Position numbers and translations under genes: made by a program. From Proluteimonas luteida (lineage in GTDB: Bacteria > Pseudomonadota > Gammaproteobacteria > Xanthomonadales > Xanthomonadaceae), in NCBI RefSeq assembly GCF_021191695.1, contig NZ_JAIWPT010000001.1:62001-126000 (forward strand): DNA of 64,000 bases, given 5' to 3'. Below, in pieces: positions 52,973 to 61,308 of this stretch (the first letter of the stretch is position 1; the number at the start of each line of letters is the position of its first letter). A model generated the notes under the pieces. It saw nothing but the letters and a program-made list of their open reading frames with translations, was not told the DNA's origin and ran no database searches.

Positions 52973-55633
52973 ATGCGCAAGACGACACGGCAGGGGAACG
53001 GTACGGGGACGCGCGCCGCCCGCGCATACCTTTGCTACACGGCACTGGCGGTGGCCATCGGGGTCTGCCTGCCGGTGTACGCGGCATCGGCGCAAGCCAG
53101 CGCTGCCGAGGCGACGGTCCGCTTCGACATCCCATCCGGCGACCTGGCCGGCGCGCTGGAACGGTTCAGCACGCAGAGCGGCATCCAACTGCTCTACCGC
53201 AACGATCTCGTCGCCGGCAAGCGGGCACGGGCAGTCACCGGCGTGCTGACGCCAGGCGCAGCACTGCAGCGGCTGCTCGAAGGCAGCGGCGTGGAAACCG
53301 AGCAGACCAACGAGACCACGTTCGTGCTCAAGCCTGCGGCGACGCCTGCGGCTGCGCAGACGCCTGCGACGCCTGCCGTGAGCAGGCGACAGAACGCGGC
53401 GCCCGAAGAGGTTCAGGAACTGGAAAGGCTGACCGTTACGGGTACCCGCATCCGCGGCGGTACTACCCCATCTCCGACGATCGTCTTGGACGAGCAGCAG
53501 TTTCAGCAGGAAGGTTTCACCGACCTGGGCGAGGTGATCCGAAGTATCCCGCAGAACTTTCGCGGGGGGCAGAATCCGGGTGTCGTAGTGGGTTCCGCTG
53601 TCGGCAATAACCCGGCAAACAACAACCAAACCGGTGGATCGGCGCTAAATCTGCGCGGGCTTGGTCCGGACGCAACTCTGACCCTTCTCAACGGCCGACG
53701 CCTGAGCTACGACGGTATTTACCAAGCGGTGGACATCAGTGCCATTCCCATCGAAGCGGTTGAACGAGTGGAAATCGTTCCCGATGGTGCTTCGGCAATC
53801 TACGGATCCGACGCGGTGGGAGGCGTTGCCAATGTCATCCTCAAGCGAGACTTCGACGGCGTGTCCTTGGGTGCGCTGTATGGCGACTCTTCGGATGGTG
53901 GCTTGAGGAAGCACGACTACACTGCCACTGCAGGAGCAAGTTGGGAGTCGGGGGGCTTGATAGCAACGCTCTTGAAGTCAAGCCACGATCCCATTTATTC
54001 CAACCAGCGCGACTACGCACAATCGATGGATGATCCATCAACCCTCTACAACGGCAGGAAATTGCGAAGCAGCCTTGTCAGCGCCCATCAACGTTTTGGC
54101 GAGCGCGCAGAACTGAGATTGGATGCACTGAGAACTGTGCGGGAGGCCTCCGATGCACAGTCGTACCCGACATATCATTTCTTAAGAGAGTCAGAGTCGA
54201 CGGTCACACTGGTCGCACCCAGCTTGGAAGTAACGTTGCCGTACGAATGGTCGATTCTTCTGGGTACCTCGCGCGGCAGCGGAGACAATGTCTTCTACAA
54301 CACCAGAGTCAGCAATGGTGTCGCAACACCCTCAACTGATGGCTGCTACTGCAATGAGACACAGGCATGGGAGATCGGTGTCGAAGGGCCTTTGATATCG
54401 TGGGGGCAACGCGATGTGAGGCTGGCGGCAGGCTTTGGAGGGCGCCGCGACGAGTACGCGGACATTTCTTTCATCCAAAGAACGAGTTTTGAAGGCGAGC
54501 AGAGGAGTCGCTTTGCCTATGGCGAATTGTCGTTCCCGGTGGTTGGATCGGACAACGCACGTCCCGGCATACAAAGGCTCGAGTTCAGCGCCGCGGTGCG
54601 TACCGAGGACTACGATAGCTTCGGTCGCGTCACCACACCGAAGCTCGGCGTGATCTATGATCCGAGTTCGGACTTTACACTCAAGGCGACATGGGGAAGG
54701 TCGTTCAAGACGCCTACCCTGATGCAGAGATTCTTCGGTCAGTACACCTACCTGTGGGGAGCGCAACAGGTGGGTTGTGCTTCGTGTGTTGCCGGCGACA
54801 CGGTGTTGATGTCGTTTGGTGCCAATCCCGATCTCGATCCGGAGCGCGCGCGGACCTGGACTGCTTCGGTCGCTTTCCATCCCGAGGCCTTGCCCGGTCT
54901 CGACGCCGAGTTGACTTACTTTTCAATCGATTACACGCAGCGGGTTGCGTACCCCATTCCGGTTCTCACGAACAGCTTGAGATTCCCTGACTACGCACCT
55001 TTCGTCCAATACGATCCCACCATCGCGCAACAGCAAGCGCTGATTGCCTCTTACAACGATGCCTTCTACAACTTGGCTGGCACCGCCTACGATCCTAATC
55101 GTGTCGTTGCCATCATTTCGGCCGAGTACACCAATGTTGCGGGCCAACATGCGAGAGGTCTAGACCTGACCGGCAGCTATCGTTTCGATCTGGCCTCGGG
55201 ACAACTGCTTTTCCGTGGTGGAGTCAGCTGGATCGACCTATCCCAGCAGAACTTGCCGGGTCAGGATGCATTTGACCTCTCAGGAACGGTGTTCTTCCCT
55301 GCAGAGCTCAATGGCCGTCTCGGGGTTGTCTGGAGTCGTGGCGGCCTTAGCCTGTCGGGCTTCGCCAACTATACCTCTGGGGTAACCAGTACGATCACGG
55401 CAACGCCCGAGAAAACTGCGTCATTCACGACGTTTGATACCACGCTACGATACGAGACTTCTCCCGGTGATTCGCCTTTGTCCGGTGTTGCTCTGGCGCT
55501 GTCTGTAGACAATTTGTTTAACCGAGCGCCGCCAGGGTTAACTCAGCCTAATCCGAGGTTTGCGCCTTACGATTCCACCAACTACTCGGCCATTGGCCGC
55601 TACGTGACAGTATCCATTAGCAAGAATTGGTGA
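52973..55633 (+). CDS. TonB-dependent receptor with STN signalling domain
   Basis: 886 aa from an ATG with GGGGA 9 nt upstream. A signal peptide (ending near VYAASAQASA) is followed by an STN domain (VRFDIPSGDLAGALERFSTQSGIQLLYR), a Pro/Ala linker, a TonB-box-like ERLTVTGTRI, a plug domain (ALNLRGLGPDATLTLLNGRR, DGASAIYGSDAVGGVANVIL) and a 22-strand barrel. It ends SISKNW, with the terminal aromatic residue needed for outer-membrane insertion. The STN domain is used to signal to FecR. The substrate is unknown. From about 53400 the DNA is visibly less GC-rich than its neighbours. Confidence 0.95.
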   Translation: MRKTTRQGNGTGTRAARAYLCYTALAVAIGVCLPVYAASAQASAAEATVRFDIPSGDLAGALERFSTQSGIQLLYRNDLVAGKRARAVTGVLTPGAALQRLLEGSGVETEQTNETTFVLKPAATPAAAQTPATPAVSRRQNAAPEEVQELERLTVTGTRIRGGTTPSPTIVLDEQQFQQEGFTDLGEVIRSIPQNFRGGQNPGVVVGSAVGNNPANNNQTGGSALNLRGLGPDATLTLLNGRRLSYDGIYQAVDISAIPIEAVERVEIVPDGASAIYGSDAVGGVANVILKRDFDGVSLGALYGDSSDGGLRKHDYTATAGASWESGGLIATLLKSSHDPIYSNQRDYAQSMDDPSTLYNGRKLRSSLVSAHQRFGERAELRLDALRTVREASDAQSYPTYHFLRESESTVTLVAPSLEVTLPYEWSILLGTSRGSGDNVFYNTRVSNGVATPSTDGCYCNETQAWEIGVEGPLISWGQRDVRLAAGFGGRRDEYADISFIQRTSFEGEQRSRFAYGELSFPVVGSDNARPGIQRLEFSAAVRTEDYDSFGRVTTPKLGVIYDPSSDFTLKATWGRSFKTPTLMQRFFGQYTYLWGAQQVGCASCVAGDTVLMSFGANPDLDPERARTWTASVAFHPEALPGLDAELTYFSIDYTQRVAYPIPVLTNSLRFPDYAPFVQYDPTIAQQQALIASYNDAFYNLAGTAYDPNRVVAIISAEYTNVAGQHARGLDLTGSYRFDLASGQLLFRGGVSWIDLSQQNLPGQDAFDLSGTVFFPAELNGRLGVVWSRGGLSLSGFANYTSGVTSTITATPEKTASFTTFDTTLRYETSPGDSPLSGVALALSVDNLFNRAPPGLTQPNPRFAPYDSTNYSAIGRYVTVSISKNW

Positions 55634-55716
55634 ATCTCCGCGGTCATCCTTCTAGGCGGGAAATGAAGCATCGTACCCGGCCATTCTTAACTTGTATCAG
55701 ATGAGCCTCTAAAGCC

Positions 55717-58290
55717 ATGATCCCTACTCGGATGTTGCCTGTCATTTTCTTTGGCATCCTCGATATATTCATTTCCATGCCGGTCTCTGCGGCGGGGCAT
55801 CGACTGATGACGGTCGACGACATGATGCAAGTGGAAGGGCTAGCAGCGGCCGTAAGCGATCCTAACGGGCGCTGGCTGATCTTCGAACGGCTGCGCCCCT
55901 ATGATCAATCAGACGACTTCACCTTCCGCACTTACGCAGCGCAACACACCGGCCACCAACTTTGGCGATACAACCTGAAAGCTGAAGGTGCGCCAGAACC
56001 GTTGCCCGGCCTCGATCCAGTCCCGCACAGCTATCTGCAGGGCTTTTCCCAATCCGGGAGCTTTCTGGCAGTGATGCAGTACCGGTTGGGTGGCTTGTCG
56101 CTTGCCGCGTACGACATGTCCACCGATAAGGCGGTAATGTTCGAGGGCACGCCGGCATACAGCCGGGATGGCGCGCACAATCCGGTCTGGATTTCCGATG
56201 ACGAACTGATGTTCGCCGCCCTGCCGGAAGGCACGTTGCCAGAGCTGACCAGCGTGCGCGTCCATACAGGCAGGACATTGGCCAAGGCGTGGGAGGACGC
56301 CTGGCGCGGCGACGTCGTCACCGCCAGTGAAGTCCGTACGGTCGCGCAGGATGCGTCTGGCGACCTGGAGTTGGGTAGCCTCGTGCGCGCCAATGCTCGT
56401 ACTGGGCAGAGTGAGGTCGTCGCAGAGGGATTGTATGCCGATCTGCGCATATCGCCGGATCGGCGCTACCTTGCGGCACTTGCCATTTCCAAGCCGCGCC
56501 CGACCGATCCAAACGCACTCGTCGAGGACGATCCGCGCCGTTACCGCCTTGCGCTCTTCAATCTAGAGACCGGCAACGCGAGAATGCTTGCGCCTGAGCT
56601 CGAGTTCTTCCCCTACACCATTGCCTGGGCACCCGATGGTAGGCATCTGGCGGCCTTCGGTTGGACGCCGAACCAGACGCCTCACGACGGACGCTTCTAC
56701 GTGATCGACGCGCAGTCCGGAAGCACCGTGCGTTACGACCATGTCGGCCTCGATTTGACCTCGGAGCGCGAACGCGGTTGGTTGCAGCGGCCGGAGCGAG
56801 TGAGCTTTCTCGGCGACGGTTTGGCCGTCTTCGCGCGTCGCATTCCTGCGCAGGAAGACCAGGCGCCACGCTTCACGTACAAGGATGTGCGGCAGGTCGG
56901 CCTTACCAAACCGGACTGGTACCTGCTGTCGCCGGATGACACGTCCCGGAACCTGACGGCGGATCTTCCGGGCGTGTCCGGCATTGCAGTCCATGCAGGA
57001 AATGGTCACCTGACCGTTGCTGCCGACGATGGCGTGTATCGGCTTCATGCCGATGGCCAGCGCCGTCGGTTGACGCCGGTGGTGTCCGGGCGCTTCACGC
57101 TGCTGCAGTCCGGAACGTTCGCCACGCGCAGCAGTGTCATCCGTCCGGAGTTCGGCGACGAAGCCATACTGAGCGTCACCGGCGACGGCACGGCGAAGAT
57201 CGTCATGGTCGACCTGCGCGATGGCCACGAGGACCAAAGCGTCGTGGCCGATGCACCGTCTGCCGATGCGACGCCGTTGGCAGGATCGCTCGCGGCGGGC
57301 AAGGTACTCTTCCGCGCCGAGGAGGGGCCTGTTTCCCGGCTGCTGCTGGGGAGCTCTGGCATGAACGGCGCGCCACGGGAGATTGCACGTATCAATCCCC
57401 ATTTCGCCAATATCGACTTGGGAACCTGGAAGACAGTGTCCTATCAAGTGAAGGACCCGAACGGCGGCGATCCGCAGATGATCGAAAGCTGTGTTCTGCT
57501 GCCGCCTGGTTATAAATTTGGCACGCTGCTGCCGCTTGTCGTCGAGGTGTATCCGAACGCTGCACCGACTTGCCAGAGCGGCGAGCAACAGATCAGCGTA
57601 TACACAGTCAACTGGTCGCCATATCTCTGGTCGGGAAAGGGTTACGCCTATGCGCGGCTGACGACCCCGCGTGCTCTGACTCGTACGAAGGATGGCCCGA
57701 TCGCTGGCATGCCTGCAGCAGTGGATGCGGGTGTCGATGCATTGGTAAAAGAAAGATTCGTCGATCCAAACCGGGTGGCAATCATCGGGTACAGCCAAGG
57801 TGGCATCTCCGCGCTCTACGCCGGGGCGTACTCGGAGAAATTCAGGGCTGTGATTGCTATGAATAGCTGGGCCGATCTGTTCAGCCACTACTTCGGACCA
57901 AATGGCATCTACTCGTATATTTATGGCGAATACTTCGGCGATTTCATGCGCTACGACAATGTGGCCGGCAGCGACTTCGGTATCGGCCGCACGCCGTTCG
58001 AGGACCCGGGGACCTACATCCGCAACAGCCCGATGTTCCTGGCGCCGCGGATCGACGCGCCTGTGATGCTGGTTCACTCGGACATGGACAGCTTCTCCAT
58101 GTACCAGTTCGACGAGATGTTTGGTGCCCTGTCGCGCGCCGGCAAGGATGTGCGTTATGTGCGCTATTGGGGCGAGGGTCACGGCCCGTCATCGCCTGCC
58201 AACATTCGCGATCTTTGGCGCCGGATGTCCGACTTCTTGACCGAGAACGGAGTCGCCCCGCAGAGCCCGCAGTTGCACGACATGAATTGA
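55717..58290 (+). CDS. Exported S9-family serine peptidase (possible lasso-peptide isopeptidase relative)
   Basis: 857 aa with a signal peptide (MLPVIFFGILDIFISMPVSA). An N-terminal beta-propeller-like region (ISPDRRYLAALAIS, IAWAPDGRHLAAFGWTP) precedes the alpha/beta hydrolase domain. The catalytic triad is S693 (GYSQGGIS), D791 (HSDMD) and H822 (GEGHG). The receptor gene ends 83 bp upstream, so uptake and hydrolysis may be coupled. Receptor plus FecI/FecR plus S9-type enzyme is the layout next to proteobacterial lasso-peptide genes, where the enzyme opens the isopeptide ring; membership in that family is not proven here. Otherwise a general oligopeptidase. Confidence 0.88.
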   Translation: MIPTRMLPVIFFGILDIFISMPVSAAGHRLMTVDDMMQVEGLAAAVSDPNGRWLIFERLRPYDQSDDFTFRTYAAQHTGHQLWRYNLKAEGAPEPLPGLDPVPHSYLQGFSQSGSFLAVMQYRLGGLSLAAYDMSTDKAVMFEGTPAYSRDGAHNPVWISDDELMFAALPEGTLPELTSVRVHTGRTLAKAWEDAWRGDVVTASEVRTVAQDASGDLELGSLVRANARTGQSEVVAEGLYADLRISPDRRYLAALAISKPRPTDPNALVEDDPRRYRLALFNLETGNARMLAPELEFFPYTIAWAPDGRHLAAFGWTPNQTPHDGRFYVIDAQSGSTVRYDHVGLDLTSERERGWLQRPERVSFLGDGLAVFARRIPAQEDQAPRFTYKDVRQVGLTKPDWYLLSPDDTSRNLTADLPGVSGIAVHAGNGHLTVAADDGVYRLHADGQRRRLTPVVSGRFTLLQSGTFATRSSVIRPEFGDEAILSVTGDGTAKIVMVDLRDGHEDQSVVADAPSADATPLAGSLAAGKVLFRAEEGPVSRLLLGSSGMNGAPREIARINPHFANIDLGTWKTVSYQVKDPNGGDPQMIESCVLLPPGYKFGTLLPLVVEVYPNAAPTCQSGEQQISVYTVNWSPYLWSGKGYAYARLTTPRALTRTKDGPIAGMPAAVDAGVDALVKERFVDPNRVAIIGYSQGGISALYAGAYSEKFRAVIAMNSWADLFSHYFGPNGIYSYIYGEYFGDFMRYDNVAGSDFGIGRTPFEDPGTYIRNSPMFLAPRIDAPVMLVHSDMDSFSMYQFDEMFGALSRAGKDVRYVRYWGEGHGPSSPANIRDLWRRMSDFLTENGVAPQSPQLHDMN

Positions 58291-58349
58291 ACTGTATTCC
58301 GCAGGACAAACGTCGGGGAAATGCCCTCCTTCACTTCGGCGCAGCCTGG

Positions 58350-58559
58350 GGAGTCGCGCAACGGATTCGCGTCATGGAAGAACGCCCGGTCCCGATCGGC
58401 GATGGCCGCACGGTTGCCGTGACCATCAGCATCGGTGTCACCATGGCGCCGGACCGGCAGATCACGTTGGACCAGCTGTTGGCGACCGCCGACAAGGCGC
58501 TCTACGATGCCAAGGCCGGCGGCCGGAACAGGACCGCATTCGCGGCGACTTCCTGCTGA
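58350..58559 (+). pseudogene. GGDEF (diguanylate cyclase) C-terminal remnant
   Basis: The frame encodes GVAQRIRVMEERPVPIGDG, then RTVAVTISIGVTMAPDRQ, then LLATADKALYDAKAGGRNR, which is the last third of a GGDEF domain. The active-site GG(D/E)EF loop and everything before it are absent, and the sequence is joined to unrelated bases after the S9 peptidase stop. It is a gene fragment left by recombination at the cargo edge. Confidence 0.85.
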
Positions 58560-58652
58560 ACATGACGCGCCGGATGTCCGCGCAAACGCGGCGCCGGCTG
58601 ATTTCGACAGGCCTAATGAGGTCCACGTTTTGCGCGTGACGCCGAATTGTGG

Positions 58653-60110
58653 TCAGTTCATGTGGGCGGCCTGCTGGCCCAGCATGTCCATCACCTGCTG
58701 CGGCAGGTTCGAGCGCAGCTGCCGCTCCAACTGTTCCAGGTGGTTGGATACGGCGCGGAACGAGCCGACCTTCTGGTAGAGCAGGTTCTTCTCCTGCGAG
58801 ATCTGCCACAGCATCGCCTGTGCACGCTGGCGCACTTCCTGGGCGCGCTCGCGTTGCACTTGATCGAGTTGGTAGTCCTTGTCCAGCGCGGCCATGCCGA
58901 CGCGCAGGTTGCGCTCCAGGAACACGTAGGCATAGTCGGCGGCGATGACGTCGCGGTACTGGCCGATCAGGCTGTCGGTGAGACCGGAGCCGGGGATGGT
59001 GGAGCCGATGGAGAGCATCTTGTAGACCGGCTCGCTGGTCATGTTGACGAACCCCACCTCGGGCGACGGGTTCGGAATCGGCGTACGCGAGGCGATCTTG
59101 TCGGCGATCGAGCGCATCAGCGCCTCGACGCGCTGGGTGAAGGGCACGTGCTCGTAGCCGGTGTCGATCGTCACCTGGTCGCACTCGGTGTAGTTGTTGC
59201 ATCGGAGCAGGTGCTGGATGACGTTGTCGCCGGCGGCGGCTTGGCCGTAGAGCAACTGGCTGATCGACGTCAGCGTCGGCGGAACCGGCGTCGGGTCGCG
59301 GTTGGCCTCCTCCGGGTAATAGATGATCGTGCCGACCAGGCTCATGATCAGCTCGCGCTCCTGATCGTCGAGTGAGGCACTGGCGTGCTGCAGCGCCTTC
59401 CAGGTCAGGTTGCCGACGAAGGGCGCCTTGTTGCGCACGTCGGGGTCGGTCGAGCCGCGGGCGCTGGCCAGGATGCTGGCGCGGTCGCTGCCGCAGCGGC
59501 GGCGCGCGGCGTCGCGGTCGCTTTCCAGTCCCATCTGCATCGCCAGGTCGGCGCAGGTTTCCTGGGAGCTGTAGCCCACCGCATCGGCCGCGCTGGAGAC
59601 GATGGCCTTCGCCGTCTCGCAGGAATTGATGCGCGCGTTGTTGATCCAGGTCTCCAGTCCCTTGGCCCATTTGGTCAGGCCGCCGAGCAGGGGCGACACC
59701 GCCTCCAAGGCCAGCTGGAACGCGATGCCCGGCAGCGCCGCGGTAATGTTCCGCAGCATGTTCTTGAACTCCTCGGCCGAGATGTGGCTGAAGCTGCCCC
59801 CGAACACGTCGATGCCGCCGCAGCCGGCCCGCGCGCTGGGGAACTGGATCGCGGCGAGCTGGTAGACCTTGTTGGGCGACCGCATGATCAGGCTGCCGCC
59901 GGTGTAGGTGTTGTACGCCTGACCACGGAACGCGCCGGGCGCGGTGTAGTTCCCGATCGCGCCCAACTCCTCGAACATCGCGTTGACCTCGGCGTTGAGA
60001 TCGCCGGCACGCAGAGGCAGTGCAAGCGTGACGACGCACAGGGCGGTGCCCAGGGCGAGTGCGGTGAGGCGACGGACGGCGGACAGGGACATGGCGCGCT
60101 CCCGGATCAT
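58653..60110 (-). CDS. traH: Conjugal transfer protein TraH
   Basis: 485 aa with a signal peptide. MFEELGAIGNYTAPGAFRGQ, GGSLIMRSPNKVYQLAAIQFP and GCGGIDVFGGSFSHISAEEF are clear TraH signatures, with the Cys-containing CGSD region in the middle. In F, TraH is an outer-membrane-associated pilus assembly protein working with TraF. The ATG overlaps the TraF-like stop by 4 nt. In an uninterrupted element traG would follow directly; here the cargo intervenes. Confidence 0.95.
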   Translation of the reverse strand: MIRERAMSLSAVRRLTALALGTALCVVTLALPLRAGDLNAEVNAMFEELGAIGNYTAPGAFRGQAYNTYTGGSLIMRSPNKVYQLAAIQFPSARAGCGGIDVFGGSFSHISAEEFKNMLRNITAALPGIAFQLALEAVSPLLGGLTKWAKGLETWINNARINSCETAKAIVSSAADAVGYSSQETCADLAMQMGLESDRDAARRRCGSDRASILASARGSTDPDVRNKAPFVGNLTWKALQHASASLDDQERELIMSLVGTIIYYPEEANRDPTPVPPTLTSISQLLYGQAAAGDNVIQHLLRCNNYTECDQVTIDTGYEHVPFTQRVEALMRSIADKIASRTPIPNPSPEVGFVNMTSEPVYKMLSIGSTIPGSGLTDSLIGQYRDVIAADYAYVFLERNLRVGMAALDKDYQLDQVQRERAQEVRQRAQAMLWQISQEKNLLYQKVGSFRAVSNHLEQLERQLRSNLPQQVMDMLGQQAAHMN

Positions 60111-60925
60111 TGCAACTGGGTGAACTGGTGCAGGCCCGGCAGCATCAGCTCGCTGTCGGGGGCGGTCAGGGTGGCGATGCGCTCGAGCAGTTCCGATTCG
60201 GAGAGCACGCCGAAGCCGATCGGGGTGATGCGGCCGGTGAACGGTTGCGCCAGGAACACCGCCGGCACCTGGTCGACGCGCAGGGTGTTGGCGATGCCGT
60301 TGTCCACGCGCGCCTGCGGGAATCCTGGGATCGGCCCGCCGTCCACACTGATCGCCAGCACCTGCAGCCCGTGGCGCGCCTGGAACGCCTCCAGCGTCGG
60401 CGCGAAGGCGTGGCAGAACGGGCAGTCGCTCCGGTAGAAGAACATCAGCACGTGGTCCTGGCCGAGCCGCGCGACCGTGCGCGACCGCATTTCCGCCTGT
60501 TGCCGTTCGTAGACCTCCAGCGCCCTGGCATTGACTGGGCGACCTTGCAAGGTCGGATCCAGTTCCGGATGCGTCCAGGCCACGCGCTGCGCGACATCCG
60601 CGAAGTACGAAGCCCGCGCGACCACCTGCGCCTCCAGCGCCATGTAGCGGCGCACGTTCTCCTCGGTCGGTTGCATGATCGCGATGTGGCGCGTGTCTTC
60701 GACGGCCTTCTGCAGGCGTTCGAACTCGTGCAGGGCATCCGGTTGCGCCGGTGCTTGCGGCGCCGGCGCGGCGGGCTCCGGCTCGGGCGGCGGCACCTCG
60801 TAGAAGTGCCAGCCGCGCCAGCTGTCGGCCCAGTACAGCGCCCGGTCGTCGGGCGTCTGCGCCGCGGCGCTCGGCCAGTCCACCGACAAGGGCAGGAGCA
60901 GCATCAGGGCGAGGTAGCGCATCAT
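60107..60925 (-). CDS. TraF-like thioredoxin-fold transfer protein
   Basis: 272 aa. A signal peptide (MMRYLALMLLLPLSVDWPSAAA) and the WRGWHFYEVPPPEPE segment typical of TraF are followed by a thioredoxin fold with the redox motif C168-P-F-C171 (FFYRSDCPFCHAFAPTLEAF). F TraF itself lacks a CxxC pair, whereas TrbB has one; this protein has TraF architecture with a redox-active site, so it may fold the Cys-rich TraN and TraH (inference). The start overlaps the preceding gene by 4 nt (ATGA). Confidence 0.9.
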   Translation of the reverse strand: MMRYLALMLLLPLSVDWPSAAAQTPDDRALYWADSWRGWHFYEVPPPEPEPAAPAPQAPAQPDALHEFERLQKAVEDTRHIAIMQPTEENVRRYMALEAQVVARASYFADVAQRVAWTHPELDPTLQGRPVNARALEVYERQQAEMRSRTVARLGQDHVLMFFYRSDCPFCHAFAPTLEAFQARHGLQVLAISVDGGPIPGFPQARVDNGIANTLRVDQVPAVFLAQPFTGRITPIGFGVLSESELLERIATLTAPDSELMLPGLHQFTQLQ

Positions 60926-61308
60926 CGCTCGATCTCCAGCGATCGCGGCGGCGACCCGTCCAGGCAGTAGTTGATGCCGAAGTCGATGGTCTGCCGCTGC
61001 GGCGCGCCGGCGCCGGGGAGTAGCACCCCGTCCTGCCAGAAGGCCACGTTCAACCGCGCGCACCCGGGCTGCACGTAGCGGTGGACGGTGGTGACGTCGA
61101 TCAGGATTGGGCCGCTGGCCTGGAAGCGCTGGCTGATGCCGTCTGCCAGCGCGCCGCTGAGCACGCCAGTTGCGCGTCCGTCCGGCGCGCGCAGCGCCGC
61201 CACCAAGAGCGGGCGCGCGTCCGGCACTGGCGCGCGTTCGGAAGCGTCGATCCCGGCCAGCGCCAGCAGCCATGGCGCCGATGCGAGCGCCACGGCGTTC
61301 AATCGCAC
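60922..61308 (-). CDS. Small exported protein of the transfer operon
   Basis: 128 aa. A hydrophobic N-terminus (AVALASAPWLLALAGIDA) could export it. It has two Cys (QPGCARLNVAF and INYCLDGSPP). No family was recognised. It overlaps traN by 10 nt and the TraF-like gene by 4 nt, so it is translated as part of the transfer operon and is probably a periplasmic assembly factor (inference). Confidence 0.75.
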   Translation of the reverse strand: MRLNAVALASAPWLLALAGIDASERAPVPDARPLLVAALRAPDGRATGVLSGALADGISQRFQASGPILIDVTTVHRYVQPGCARLNVAFWQDGVLLPGAGAPQRQTIDFGINYCLDGSPPRSLEIER

